Numbered from the stretch's first letter, positions 7,300 through 17,008 are shown. The stretch: 35,126 nt of DNA from an uncultured Prevotellaceae bacterium (GCA_902800245.1 CADCDY010000035.1:1-35126), one strand, 5' to 3'. The notes: generated from the letters alone by a model not told the origin. Numbers and translations are program-made.

Positions 7300-8414
7300 A
7301 ACTTGTTCTCCAAGAATTTCTTTAATATAATGTCCCAGTCATAGGATGCCAGTTGGGATGTATTGACTGTGGGGCGTTCGTTGGCAGTGCGGATGATGGT
7401 ATCAATCCATGTCTGCGGGTCGTAACCTTCGACGGTGACCGCACCGTCCTTGTCGGCTGCTACTTCTATCATTGCGGAGTTATGGGCCGTCACGATAGGA
7501 CATCCGCAGAGCAACGCCTCGAGTTGTGGCATGCCGAACCCTTCGTTTAATGAGGCTGAGACAAAACAGCGGGCAAGGTTGTAGAGCTTGACCAAATCAG
7601 CGTTGGGAACGAAGCCGCAGAAGACGACACGCTCACGAGGAAACCCTTCTGCTTCGACGATATCGCGCATCTTACTATTCTTCCAGCCTCTTCCGCCAAT
7701 GACAACTAACTGGAGGTTGCTGCGCTTGCTGAGTTCAGGCATCAGTGAGAGCAGAAACGCCAGATTTTTTCTGGGTTCCAATGAACCTACAAACAGAATG
7801 AACGGATGGGTAATGCCGTATTGTTGTAGAACGGCAGCCCTTTCACTCTCTGTGAGTGCAATGGGACGATAGATGGTCCTGTCGATAGATGCTCCCGTGA
7901 AGATGTCCTGACACTGTCGACGGGGGAAGTAGTGCTTCACCTTGTTTTGCGTATAGAGCGAATTGGTCCAGATGATGTCTGCCTTTTGGATAGAACGATT
8001 GAAGAACAGCTTGTTAGCCAGCACATTGGTCCATTGCATGGTATCTTGGAATTCAATGTTGACAACATCGTGAACGACGATGATTTTCTTCATGCTACGA
8101 GGCAGCAGGAAAGGCAGACAGGGGACAGGAGTATAGTAGATGCCAGCCTTCAAGCGGCGAGCCAGCAGAGGCATCATCACAAGAAGCCACACCAGGTTGG
8201 GCAGGTGGTGGAATAAACCATTGGAGCACTCTTTCAGTATCACGTTGTCGGGCAGGCCGTCTCTGGCAAAGGTCTTGTGTAAAGGCCTTGGCAGTGCAAT
8301 ATGGAAGGTATCGCCGGGGTGCAGGTTTGCCCATGCCATCACACTATCCTTTAGAAATGTGGAGATGCCAGCGCTAAATGCCGTGAATGTTCGTCCGTCA
8401 ATGAGTATATTCAT
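7296..8414 (-). CDS. GT4 family glycosyltransferase
   Basis: 372 residues from the ATG at 8414 (MNILIDGRTFTAFSAGIS). A longer reading from 8438 would add eight residues and overlap the upstream gene further; 8414 gives an ATGA overlap with its stop, the same coupling as at the other end of this gene. Motifs: the AGISTF loop at the N-terminus, FILFVGSLEPRKNLAFLLSL at the start of the donor domain, and SLNEGFGMPQLEALLCGCP with the E-x7-E pair. It probably adds one sugar to the lipid-linked repeat unit in the cytoplasm. Mannosyl- or rhamnosyl-transferases of capsule loci often look like this, but the sugar cannot be assigned. Confidence 0.85.
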   Translation of the reverse strand: MNILIDGRTFTAFSAGISTFLKDSVMAWANLHPGDTFHIALPRPLHKTFARDGLPDNVILKECSNGLFHHLPNLVWLLVMMPLLARRLKAGIYYTPVPCLPFLLPRSMKKIIVVHDVVNIEFQDTMQWTNVLANKLFFNRSIQKADIIWTNSLYTQNKVKHYFPRRQCQDIFTGASIDRTIYRPIALTESERAAVLQQYGITHPFILFVGSLEPRKNLAFLLSLMPELSKRSNLQLVVIGGRGWKNSKMRDIVEAEGFPRERVVFCGFVPNADLVKLYNLARCFVSASLNEGFGMPQLEALLCGCPIVTAHNSAMIEVAADKDGAVTVEGYDPQTWIDTIIRTANERPTVNTSQLASYDWDIILKKFLENKL

Positions 8415-9502
8415 GCCTTGATAATGTCCTTGAAACATTTTAGTGATGCCTCGTAAGAATACTTTTCTATGAAGAGTTCCCGTGAGGCCGGATTAAATTT
8501 GTATGGAATATGGAACTGGCTGATGGCCTGGATAAATTCCTGTGCGTTGCCACATTGTGTCGCAATCGTGGCATTGATGTCATAGCCTTCTAGTGCCTCA
8601 CGCGTACCTATAATGTATTTGCCGTATTTCAGAGCTTCGGCAGTCTTTACCTTCATTCCGCCTCCTGTTATTATGGGTAGAATAACAAAATCTGCAGCTT
8701 CGTAATATGGTACCAGATCGGGTACGTTGCTGAAAATAGAAATTTGTTCGGAAGGCTTTATCTCACGTGCGAAAGCATCCATTCCTGCACCGACTATCGT
8801 CAAATGGATATCGGTATGAGGCAAGATGTCGTTGCAAAGCCATGTAAGCCCTTTGGTGTTTCCAAAGAAATAACTGCCCACAAACAAAGCTTGTTTACCG
8901 CTATTTGTTATTTGCTGCATGTTGGCATGATTCCCGTAGTCATCCTTCATGGAAATGGGAATGACAACATCAGCTTGTCTGCCATACAACTGTTTCAAGC
9001 GAGTAGAGTCGTTATTGTTCAGGGCGATAGTCGTATCGGAATATTGACATGCATAGCGTTCGTTCTGCTTGGCCATAGGAATCCAGAAAAAGTGGCTGTA
9101 GTTTTTGCAGTCGATGACGTTCGACCTGAAGAAGTCGTACTCTATATTATGAAAGAACGTATGGATACGGATGGATGGCTTCTGACGTTTGGCATATTTT
9201 GCCAGCAGGCCAAGCTGAGAGTTGTCGATGAAGAAGTCAGTGATGCTCTCTTCGGCTATCAAGTTCAGAATGTTTTTGCAGTGTTTGTCAGTAAGTCCGC
9301 CCAGATAGCCTTTTAAAATACCCAAGGTCCTTTGTAGGTGCCCTTTTACGTTTCGTTCTCCCTTGTCTGGCTTTAAGAAATAGGTAATGACTTGCTCTTC
9401 ACCTAACAGATCTTTCAGGGATTGCAGATTGCGTTTGGCGCATTGTGTGCCACCCGAATACTCTTGGCTGTTGTCGAAAGTCACATATAGTAGTTTTCCC
9501 AT
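8411..9502 (-). CDS. Divergent GT4-fold glycosyltransferase
   Basis: 363 residues from the ATG at 9502 (MGKLLYVTFDNSQEYSGGTQ). Readings further upstream would run into the previous gene; this start leaves a 7-nt gap after its stop. The N-terminal SGGTQCAKRNL loop resembles the Gly-rich acceptor loop of GT4 enzymes. The C-terminal part has ALFVGSYFFGNTKGLTWL and the donor motif as PIITGGGMKVKTAEALKYGK, the variant without a classical first Glu, as in the Glycos_transf_1_4 subgroup. Function is transfer of a sugar within the surface polysaccharide pathway; donor unknown. Confidence 0.75.
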   Translation of the reverse strand: MGKLLYVTFDNSQEYSGGTQCAKRNLQSLKDLLGEEQVITYFLKPDKGERNVKGHLQRTLGILKGYLGGLTDKHCKNILNLIAEESITDFFIDNSQLGLLAKYAKRQKPSIRIHTFFHNIEYDFFRSNVIDCKNYSHFFWIPMAKQNERYACQYSDTTIALNNNDSTRLKQLYGRQADVVIPISMKDDYGNHANMQQITNSGKQALFVGSYFFGNTKGLTWLCNDILPHTDIHLTIVGAGMDAFAREIKPSEQISIFSNVPDLVPYYEAADFVILPIITGGGMKVKTAEALKYGKYIIGTREALEGYDINATIATQCGNAQEFIQAISQFHIPYKFNPASRELFIEKYSYEASLKCFKDIIKA

Positions 9503-9509
9503 GGCGGAA

Positions 9510-10655
9510 TTAATATTCTGGTTCTTCAAATGTCTTCTGGAAAATGTATTTGCGCTCCTGATACGATTTGATGCCAAATAGCAGGTTGTCGTATTCGTGG
9601 ATGGGCGCATTCAGTGTCGTAGCAGTCTTGACGATACAATACAGCCCGACGAACGTAGAGAAGAGTAGCTTATTTCTTTCGTAATAGAAACATTTAATCA
9701 AATCACACCACAATATCCAGTACGCATAGATAAACAGGATATAGATACGTTTACTGATTTCGGCAAACTCGCTGAAAAGGAAAATAGAGATGAAGAAGGC
9801 AACGAGCGAGTTGATGAATATGCGATTCTCAACCCTTGCGTCACACAGCTTTTCATAATAGCAAAAGACGAGGATGCCTGTGATAAGTCGCTCGATAAAA
9901 CCCATTCCGAATCCTCGGGCTGTGCTGAGTTCAGTATAGGCGTCAATCTTATTGTCGATAAATACACCGCCAATACCCGTCAGTTTGATAAGCTTAAAGA
10001 AGAGGGGTATGTGTAGCACGAAGATAATGATACAAACGGCGAAAATGGCCAGATAAGCCCATTTGTTGAGTTTACGATGTATGAAGAAATAGAAGGGGAA
10101 ATAGACAATGGCCGAGAAATGAAATGACAATGCCAGTAGACATAGTCCGAAATAGGGTAGTGGACGTCGTTGTTGCAGATAGGTGATGGCATTCAGAAAG
10201 ATGAAGATACTTGTGGAGTTGCGCATCAAGTTGGCATTGATCATGAATCCTTCGAAGACCATGTAGACGACCAGTGCTATCAGTACATTGTCCGTGTATT
10301 TGCGGAAAAAGGATACAAGCAGATAAGTATTCAGTGCAGTGCTGAGAAAAACAAAAAAATGAAAGTTAGGGACGATGGTCTTGCTGAATAACATGAAAAG
10401 CAGGAATCCCGGCTCTCGACTCTTACCCATCTCATAGTTGAAGAGCAAGTCCCATGAGCATTTGTCAAACTCTACGTAGTAGGTCATCCAGTCAGTATTG
10501 ATGAAACCGCGAAAAGCAAAGAAGACGAAATATACCAGTATCCCCCAGAAGGTCAATTTCTGGACAAATGCTTCGTCTTCTTTCTTTTGTTCTATCAATA
10601 TGGCAAGAAAGCCTAACAGAATGACGAGTAGAACGTAGGGTATGGTGTAAATCAT
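9510..10655 (-). CDS. EpsG-family polysaccharide polymerase (Wzy role)
   Basis: 381 residues, almost wholly hydrophobic, with roughly ten membrane segments starting at residues 3-21 (IPYVLLVILLGFLAILI). The stretch FAFRGFINTDWMTYYVEF matches the (F)RG...xTDxxxY signature of EpsG-family proteins. It takes the place of a Wzy polymerase: it would join lipid-linked repeat units on the periplasmic face of the inner membrane. Flippase, chain-length and export genes lie in the same operon, which supports the role. It begins 10 nt after the Wzz-like stop. Sequence divergence is usual for such polymerases, so the fold call is firmer than the linkage. Confidence 0.8.
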   Translation of the reverse strand: MIYTIPYVLLVILLGFLAILIEQKKEDEAFVQKLTFWGILVYFVFFAFRGFINTDWMTYYVEFDKCSWDLLFNYEMGKSREPGFLLFMLFSKTIVPNFHFFVFLSTALNTYLLVSFFRKYTDNVLIALVVYMVFEGFMINANLMRNSTSIFIFLNAITYLQQRRPLPYFGLCLLALSFHFSAIVYFPFYFFIHRKLNKWAYLAIFAVCIIIFVLHIPLFFKLIKLTGIGGVFIDNKIDAYTELSTARGFGMGFIERLITGILVFCYYEKLCDARVENRIFINSLVAFFISIFLFSEFAEISKRIYILFIYAYWILWCDLIKCFYYERNKLLFSTFVGLYCIVKTATTLNAPIHEYDNLLFGIKSYQERKYIFQKTFEEPEY

Positions 10656-10665
10656 CTACAGCTCT

Positions 10666-11739
10666 TTATTCGTTATTGCTTTTTTTCTTCCTCTTCCTGT
10701 TCCAGTCGCGTCCATAAAGAATCCATAATGCGTCGCATACTATCCCGAGGAAGATAAAGATCAGTACGGTGACAGCACGAGGCATGCTGGCAGCCTTATA
10801 GGGCATGATAGGTTGTTCGATGATAGTGAATGCCGGCGTTTTCTCCTGAACTTTAGCCTTGGCGGCTTCAAGTTGTGTGTTCAACGAGGTATAAGTATTG
10901 AACTTCAGTTGCATGTCGTTTTCCATGTCCTCCAGTTTCAACTCAATGCTCTTCAGCGCCACGTTCGTGATGCCGTCTGATGAACTACCATATTTTTGAC
11001 GGGCCTTCTCATAATCGGCTTTTGCCTTCGTGGCCAGTTCTTTGTAGTAGTTGTAGTCGTTTCGGGCTTTGCTCGTACGATAGTTTGTGATATAGGTCTG
11101 AAGACGTTTTTGTAGCGTATCGGCCACAATGGCAGCGACAAGCGGGTCTTGGTCGGTTACACTGATGCTAATGACGCTGGTCTTCTTGTCGATGGTACAC
11201 ATAATAGCATCTCGCATGGCCTTGCAGACTTCTTCTTCTTTCCTCGAAATTTTGTACACATCCTTCTTCCCTTTGCCACTAGCCAGTGGGTCTTTGGGCT
11301 TAATCAGGTTAAGAAGCCATTGTTTTGGATAATTCCAAAATGGCGACTTTTGTTCCTCAGTGATATGCTTGTAATAGGTACGCTCTGTATCATCGTCCTT
11401 CAGACGTACAGGGACGTTGAATAGATTCATAACAAACTCCGTAGAACTGAAGATGTCGGGATAGAGCTCTGGATAGATAGCGTCCATAGATGATTTTCCG
11501 GCAAGGTCGATACCGAAATTCGCAGCCATATCAGCGAGATTGTCCGTTAGTCCTAAGCCTCCTGACGATAGCTCCGGTGCGAGAACCACCTCTGCTTTGA
11601 AATATTTGGGAGTGTTGAGCGCAACGATGACGCCTACCACTGCTGCAACTCCTATGAACTTTAACAGCAATCGCCACTCTTTGAACACTTTTTCGACTAA
11701 ACCTAACAGATCAATTTCTCTTGTCTTCTTCTCTTCCAT
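10666..11739 (-). CDS. Wzz-like polysaccharide chain-length determinant
   Basis: 357 residues from the ATG at 11739 (MEEKKTREIDLLGLVEK); a TTG at 11760 could add seven. One membrane segment follows a short cytoplasmic start (LLKFIGVAAVVGVIVALNTP, about 24-43), then a large periplasmic part with coiled-coil helices (YKELATKAKADYEKARQKYG), then a second membrane segment near the C-terminus (LIFIFLGIVCDALWILYG) after the Pro-rich EQPIMPYKAASMPRA. This is the Wzz/PCP topology. It lacks the cytoplasmic tyrosine-kinase domain of Wzc-type proteins, ending with a short KRKKKSNN tail, and no separate kinase gene is in the window. It would set polymer length together with the EpsG-like polymerase. Confidence 0.85.
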   Translation of the reverse strand: MEEKKTREIDLLGLVEKVFKEWRLLLKFIGVAAVVGVIVALNTPKYFKAEVVLAPELSSGGLGLTDNLADMAANFGIDLAGKSSMDAIYPELYPDIFSSTEFVMNLFNVPVRLKDDDTERTYYKHITEEQKSPFWNYPKQWLLNLIKPKDPLASGKGKKDVYKISRKEEEVCKAMRDAIMCTIDKKTSVISISVTDQDPLVAAIVADTLQKRLQTYITNYRTSKARNDYNYYKELATKAKADYEKARQKYGSSSDGITNVALKSIELKLEDMENDMQLKFNTYTSLNTQLEAAKAKVQEKTPAFTIIEQPIMPYKAASMPRAVTVLIFIFLGIVCDALWILYGRDWNRKRKKKSNNE

Positions 11740-11752
11740 ATACCAAGTATGC

Positions 11753-13021
11753 TTAAGCAAAAGGGGTAAAACCTTTACAATGATAATCTAATTCTTTGAT
11801 TCGTTCTTTAATCTTACGTGCTGGAACTCCTGCAACAACGCTGTAAGGCTCGACGTCTTTCGTAACGACGGCACCTGCACAAACGACAGCACCTTTGCCG
11901 ATAGTGATATTCTGCTGGATAACGGCATTATTGCCTATCCATACATAGTCATCAATTTTGACTGGTAGAAAACGCCCGCGAAAATGATTTGAGTTATAGT
12001 CGTGACTGCCAGACATGATACTCACATTGTGGGAAACGGAGACATTGTTGCCTATTGTAATACCGCCTCGTGCATCCAACAGGCAACCTCTGTTGATATG
12101 GGAATAGTCGCCAATTGTCAACTGCTGGGGTGTCATGATATAGACTCGCTTCATAACAAATGTCCCCTTGCCGATTCTCATTTTCAAGCGTCGCATCCAA
12201 AAACGGCGTAACGTCCAGGAGGGAATATGGGGCAGGATGTCGTTCAGCGTATATTCTGTAAGGGAGGCAATGAACCAGAGGTAAAATGTCGATTGCTTGA
12301 AAACTTCTTTCCAGACAGTTTTCTTGATGGAAAGTTTATCTGCAAATGTCAACGGCTTGCCAGTTATCACCATCCGGTTGTACTTCAGGTTTTGTTCGTA
12401 GCCATAGGAAGCACCATCCAACTGATATATTTCAATGGTGGCCTCGGTTTTCTGGAAATGGAAACCACTTTTGTACAATTCGTAGATGAGTAGCCAGTCC
12501 AAAGCGTAGCCGTAGGTAGACTGTTGGCTGACATCGTAAAGATGGCTTTTCTGAATCTCTGCTCTCACCAATGAAGAACCATGACGATAGATGGGGCCAT
12601 ATGTCATCATGCTAAAATCTGACGTCTGTTTGAAGACGTCGCCGTTTTCTTCGCTTCGCTCAATGCTGTTGCCGTAAAGAATGTCTGCATGATTGATATC
12701 TGGTGCTCTGTTGATAGCTTGTTCCAGCGATTGGGGACTGGCATAGAGATCACCACTGTTTAGTATGTTGATCCAGTCACCCGTAGCGTGTCCGATACCT
12801 TTGTTCATGGCATCGTAAATGCCGTTGTCGGTTTCCGAACACCAGTAGGCCAGACGGTTGGCATAGCTGCGAACGATATCTGCGGTGCCGTCAGTGCTCC
12901 CCCCGTCGATGACGATATATTCCTTGTCTTCCCACGTCTGTGAAAAGAAACTCTCCATAGTCTCCCTAATATGGGTGACGTCATTGAAGACAACGGTGAT
13001 AACACTGATTTTGTTTTGCAT
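11753..13021 (-). CDS. GT2 glycosyltransferase fused to a hexapeptide acetyltransferase
   Basis: 422 residues, two domains. Residues 1-210 are a GT2 (GT-A) transferase: SVITVVFNDV at 6-15, IVIDGGSTDGT at 36-46, and ILNSGD as the DXD-like metal site. Residues about 303-402 are a left-handed beta-helix acyltransferase with IGxxxxI hexapeptides, the putative catalytic His340 in SGSHDY, and the closing VVAGVPARKI, as in WcaF/Maa-type O-acetyltransferases. About 90 residues link the two. One chain may thus add a sugar and then O-acetylate it. I see no frameshift, so it is a true fusion. It starts 9 nt after the flippase gene, in frame with the operon order. Confidence 0.85.
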   Translation of the reverse strand: MQNKISVITVVFNDVTHIRETMESFFSQTWEDKEYIVIDGGSTDGTADIVRSYANRLAYWCSETDNGIYDAMNKGIGHATGDWINILNSGDLYASPQSLEQAINRAPDINHADILYGNSIERSEENGDVFKQTSDFSMMTYGPIYRHGSSLVRAEIQKSHLYDVSQQSTYGYALDWLLIYELYKSGFHFQKTEATIEIYQLDGASYGYEQNLKYNRMVITGKPLTFADKLSIKKTVWKEVFKQSTFYLWFIASLTEYTLNDILPHIPSWTLRRFWMRRLKMRIGKGTFVMKRVYIMTPQQLTIGDYSHINRGCLLDARGGITIGNNVSVSHNVSIMSGSHDYNSNHFRGRFLPVKIDDYVWIGNNAVIQQNITIGKGAVVCAGAVVTKDVEPYSVVAGVPARKIKERIKELDYHCKGFTPFA

Positions 13022-13030
13022 AGACGTAAA

Positions 13031-14350
13031 CTACTGATTCCAGATTCCTTTGGCCTTTTTATTGATGAGTAGTCTGCACTGATACAAGTGTATGGCAGCC
13101 ATGATGGCATAGCTTACTGCCATGCAGATAACCACACCTTCAATGCCGCCTTGCCGTCCAGTCTGTGAAACGGCAGCAATATACAGTAGCGTGAAGACAA
13201 CGGACGTAATAATTTGAATTCTTATTTTGTTGAGTCCATTGATGAGCATGGTGGCGCAGTTGTTGAGATTGTAGAAACTGATGTAGGCAAAGACGCATAT
13301 CGATACGCTGAGGGGAACGGAGATGCTGCTGCCCACCCATAGCTGGTAGAAAATATTCGATATGGCAAGCATGGCGAGTCCTCCAACAATGGTGATTCCC
13401 CATACGGTGAGTGCGCGCTTGTGGGTTATCCTGATCCATGCATAGTCCCCCTTTACGTATGCATCGGTATAAGCATTCCACATAGGGGATATGACGATGG
13501 TATAAGCAATGGCTAACAGATTGAAGTACTTATAGGCAATATTATAGGTGGTCACTGCCTCGGGACCAACAAACTGCGTGATGAAGAGATTCGAACTGCC
13601 GAAAATCACCAGACAGCTGGTTATCTGAATGAAGAAGAAGCCAATACCTTTGGTGAGTATCTGTCTGCCGTAGCTCCAGTCGAAACTGTCTAGCCTGGGC
13701 GTCAATTCCGGGTGGTGACGAAACAGTGGGATGCTAGCCACTACGAACCCTAATACGGGGATGGCGGTAAGGATGAGTACGATAATGGTCAGGTTACCTT
13801 TTGGAACCACAAGCGTACAGATGAATATCAGCAATAGTGCCACAACATTCGACAAGACGATAATAAGATCGTTGACGCCATATTTTTGCAAGGCGATATA
13901 GACAACACCGACATTTTTGACGATAAACACGGCCAGCGTCATGATGATGGCAATGAGGAAAGGCAGACGTAGTTGTTCGTCAGTGAGTGTCGTTGTATTG
14001 AATACTTTGCTGAGGTTCATCACTACACCGGCTCCTAAAAAGACGATGCCCAGTAGCAACGCGATAGCTGTCAGCATCACGAGCGTTGTTGTCAGGTGTG
14101 AGCGGCCTTTCTCGTAGTTGTTTTCTGCGATAGCCTGTGCCAGATAATTTCTCATGCCGTTGCCCAACCCCACGTCGAAAAAAGAAAACCACAAAAGAAC
14201 CGAAGAAAGCGTCATCCATATACCATACTGCTCCTTGTCTAAATAGTCAAGCGTAATGGGGACAATCAGGAACGATGTCACCAGCCCCACTGCTTTCATG
14301 GTGCCAGACAGGAGGATGTTGTTGCGGAGTATGACGTTCCTTTCGTTCAT
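13031..14350 (-). CDS. Wzx-like polysaccharide flippase (MATE/MOP superfamily)
   Basis: 439 residues with about twelve to fourteen membrane segments spread over the whole length. The start, MNERNVILRNNILLSGTMKAV, followed by LVTSFLIVPITLDYLDKEQYGIW, is typical of Wzx/RfbX proteins (first helix, then the YLDxxxYGIW loop). It would flip the undecaprenyl-linked repeat unit from the cytoplasmic to the periplasmic face. It lies 8 nt downstream of the Wza-like gene and upstream of the GT2 fusion. Reannotation as a general MATE drug pump is unlikely given the operon. Confidence 0.85.
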   Translation of the reverse strand: MNERNVILRNNILLSGTMKAVGLVTSFLIVPITLDYLDKEQYGIWMTLSSVLLWFSFFDVGLGNGMRNYLAQAIAENNYEKGRSHLTTTLVMLTAIALLLGIVFLGAGVVMNLSKVFNTTTLTDEQLRLPFLIAIIMTLAVFIVKNVGVVYIALQKYGVNDLIIVLSNVVALLLIFICTLVVPKGNLTIIVLILTAIPVLGFVVASIPLFRHHPELTPRLDSFDWSYGRQILTKGIGFFFIQITSCLVIFGSSNLFITQFVGPEAVTTYNIAYKYFNLLAIAYTIVISPMWNAYTDAYVKGDYAWIRITHKRALTVWGITIVGGLAMLAISNIFYQLWVGSSISVPLSVSICVFAYISFYNLNNCATMLINGLNKIRIQIITSVVFTLLYIAAVSQTGRQGGIEGVVICMAVSYAIMAAIHLYQCRLLINKKAKGIWNQ

Positions 14351-14358
14351 GCTTTTTC

Positions 14359-16905
14359 TTACTTCGTCAAATTAGCAATAGTGGCTATCATTGTGCCGAG
14401 TGAGGCGGCGGTAGTACCGATACTCAGCCATTGCTGGAGGCCGAGTCCCTGTCGCTGGCGCTTGGTGGGTACCACAATCTGACAACCGGGCTTGGGCTTG
14501 TGCTTACGGTCGGCTTTAGCCACCATGCCATTCATATAGATGATGATAGTCTGGCTCTTTTTGGCGGTCGATGTGGTGCCACCGGCTCTCTCAATATAAT
14601 ATTCGGCGTTTTCGCCCTCCCTGAATTGTACGGTGTTGGGGTAGAGTACCTCACCGTTGATACTGACGGTATTGGTGTAGCGGGGTACTACGATGCGGTC
14701 ACCATCACGCAGAATGGGGTCATCGTCGCTGTTGGGACTGGCCATAGCTTTGTCAAGCTCGATACCTACGGGGTAGGTGGCGTTGGTCAACAGCTTCCTG
14801 ACGTCGATAGAGTCCTTGCCAGAGTTACGCTGGGCCGTACGTAATACGGTTTCCATCATGTCGCGCTCTTCGGGAGTCATCAGTCGCAGCAGTTTGGTGC
14901 CTTCGGGATAGGCGCGCTTTGTCAGACCACCAGCCTGTCGGATGACATCGCTCAGTCGCTGGCCTTTGTTCGACAGTGCATAGGTGCCTTGAAACTGTAC
15001 CTCACCTTCGACGGTAACGTTCTGTTGTTCGGTATAGTTGGGCGAGCGGCGTACATACACTTCGTCGAAGGGCTGTAGTGTGAAGTCTGGCTGACCTTGT
15101 ATCTCGAAGTTAGGCGTCAGTTTGAAACTGAACGTCTGGGCTATCTGGTCGTCAGCCTCAGTAGCGTTGGGGTTGGTGATACGACGGGCAACGTCGACTT
15201 TCACCAGTGAGGCAGCTTCCGTCGTGCCGCCAGCCTGGATAATCAAGTCCTCAACGGTTTCATTGGCGGCATAGCGGTATGTTCCGGGATAGTGCACCTC
15301 GCCATTGATGCTGACAGTCTTCAACTCTTCGTTCTCCTCGCGACTGGCTATGTAGATGACGTCCTCATTTCTCAGGGGTACATCGGGTGTGGTACCTTCC
15401 AGGATGCCGACGATGTCCAAACTCTGCACCTCCAGTGTGCGGTCTGGCTTCATGCGGTGCATTACGGCATGCTGTCCGATAGCTCCCTCCGTCAGTCCTG
15501 CTGCGGCTTCCACCAGTGTCTTCACAGTACTGATGTCACCACCTACTTGATACATGCCCGGACGGAATACGGCACCTTTGATTTCCACCATATTCTGATA
15601 GCGTACAATAGTCGAATCGACGCTTACCGAGTCTTCGTCCATCAGTTTGAAACTGTTCATATCGAACTCACCCACGCTGAACACCGAATAGCCTGCACCG
15701 GCCTTGCGGTTGATGCGGATGGCCTTTGTATAGGCGTCGCCCGTGAATCCACCGGCATAGCGGAGTAGGGTAGCGGCGCTCTCCGTCTTCTTCATTTCAT
15801 AGAACATCGGGCGTTTTACCTTACCCGTAATATTCACCAATGCCTCGTAGGGAGCTACTGTCACCACGTCGTTATCCTGCAGTCGCACGTCGCCTGACAA
15901 CTTGCCGTTCAGCAGGAAGTCGTAAACATCGACATTCGACAACAGCTTGCCGTTGCGATAGACCTTCACGTTACGCAGCGTACCGATTTCGTTCGGACCG
16001 CCAGCCATATAAAGGGCGTTATACACGGTGGCAAAGGCTGACATCGTGTAAGTTCCGGGAGTCTTTACCTCACCAATCACGCTGATGGTGATGGTACGGG
16101 TCTGGCCTACCGTCAGGTCAATTTTTGAACCCTGATAGCGGGGACCCAGTTCGCGCTTCAGACGGGCTTTCGCCTGACTGACGCTGAGACCGCCTAACTG
16201 GATGACACCGATGCCTTCGATGGTGATGGTACCGTCGGGCGAGATGGTCTCACTGACACTTTCCTGAGAGGCGCCCCAGATGTCTACGTTCACCACGTCG
16301 CCAGGTCCTAGACGGTAGTTCTGTGGCGTTGCGAGGTTCATCGAACTCTCAAACGTCAGATTCTTGTTGTTGAACACGTCGTGACCGAAAATCTTACGCT
16401 TGTCCTCGTCTTTGTCCTTCTTGAATTTCTCGTCATAGTATTTCAGCGAGTCGGGCATCATGAAGTCCATGGCGTCGTCCATCTCCACGAAATCGGCATC
16501 ATCGTCGTCGTATGTATGCTTCTGAATCTGGTTTTTCTTCTTGGTATCCTTGATGCGGAACTGCGAAGCCTTCTTCTTGTCCTGCGCCTTCTGTTCCTGG
16601 CGTTTCTCGCCATTCTGCTCTCTCATGCGGTTTTTGACCTCCTTCGAACCTGCCGTGATGTCGTCAGCCCCCAGTGCACCGTTCTTGATTTGTTTCTGAT
16701 ATTTCTTCTGGATACGGCGTATCTGCTCGATAGTCACACCACGCTGCATCAGTTGTGTCACAATCTGCTGGCGCGACACACCATTCGCGTTCTGTTCTAT
16801 CACGTAGTCCATTACCTGGTTGTCGGTCATACCCGACTGAGCCCAGCTCATTGTGGCACATACCACAACGCTGGCTATGAGAGTAGCAAGTCGTTTCATA
16901 GACAT
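14359..16905 (-). CDS. Wza-like SLBB polysaccharide export protein
   Basis: 848 residues; a second ATG two codons in (16899) is an equal start. Signal peptide at residues 1-22 (LATLIASVVVCATMSWA). Residues 25-70 form a small helical region (VTIEQIRRIQKKYQ), then a charged Lys/Glu/Gln linker. The Poly_export domain begins at YRLGPGDVVNVDIWG (about 197-211). After it I count six SLBB-type domains, each opening with a phrase such as VIGEVKTPGTY, ITGKVKRPMFY, IKGAVFRPGMY, INGEVHYPGTY, VEGEVQFQGTY or INGEVLYPNTV. The C-terminus has a hydrophobic helix (LSIGTTAASLGTMIATIANL) that may cross the outer membrane as in Wza. It is about twice the length of E. coli Wza, mainly through extra SLBB domains. 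First gene of the operon. Confidence 0.9.
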   Translation of the reverse strand: MSMKRLATLIASVVVCATMSWAQSGMTDNQVMDYVIEQNANGVSRQQIVTQLMQRGVTIEQIRRIQKKYQKQIKNGALGADDITAGSKEVKNRMREQNGEKRQEQKAQDKKKASQFRIKDTKKKNQIQKHTYDDDDADFVEMDDAMDFMMPDSLKYYDEKFKKDKDEDKRKIFGHDVFNNKNLTFESSMNLATPQNYRLGPGDVVNVDIWGASQESVSETISPDGTITIEGIGVIQLGGLSVSQAKARLKRELGPRYQGSKIDLTVGQTRTITISVIGEVKTPGTYTMSAFATVYNALYMAGGPNEIGTLRNVKVYRNGKLLSNVDVYDFLLNGKLSGDVRLQDNDVVTVAPYEALVNITGKVKRPMFYEMKKTESAATLLRYAGGFTGDAYTKAIRINRKAGAGYSVFSVGEFDMNSFKLMDEDSVSVDSTIVRYQNMVEIKGAVFRPGMYQVGGDISTVKTLVEAAAGLTEGAIGQHAVMHRMKPDRTLEVQSLDIVGILEGTTPDVPLRNEDVIYIASREENEELKTVSINGEVHYPGTYRYAANETVEDLIIQAGGTTEAASLVKVDVARRITNPNATEADDQIAQTFSFKLTPNFEIQGQPDFTLQPFDEVYVRRSPNYTEQQNVTVEGEVQFQGTYALSNKGQRLSDVIRQAGGLTKRAYPEGTKLLRLMTPEERDMMETVLRTAQRNSGKDSIDVRKLLTNATYPVGIELDKAMASPNSDDDPILRDGDRIVVPRYTNTVSINGEVLYPNTVQFREGENAEYYIERAGGTTSTAKKSQTIIIYMNGMVAKADRKHKPKPGCQIVVPTKRQRQGLGLQQWLSIGTTAASLGTMIATIANLTK

Positions 16906-16957
16906 CTATTAATGCATTAATATATTATATTAACCCTTTTTCGGGCGAAATATTGCG

Positions 16958-16965
16958 CAAAGGTA
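16958..16965 (-). promoter_or_regulatory. Putative promoter -7 box of the polysaccharide operon
   Basis: On the minus strand TACCTTTG matches TAnnTTTG exactly, 52 nt before the ATG at 16905. I find no TTTG at the usual 19-21 spacing, so the upstream half is weak. Confidence 0.5.
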
Positions 16966-17008
16966 CGAAAAATTAATGAAATTAGTATATAGTTTCAAAA
17001 AAAATATG

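Noticed and set aside
6154-16957. Invertible promoter or UpxY-type regulator for the polysaccharide operon
   Set aside because: No inverted-repeat pair flanking a promoter and no NusG-like or recombinase gene was found in the window.
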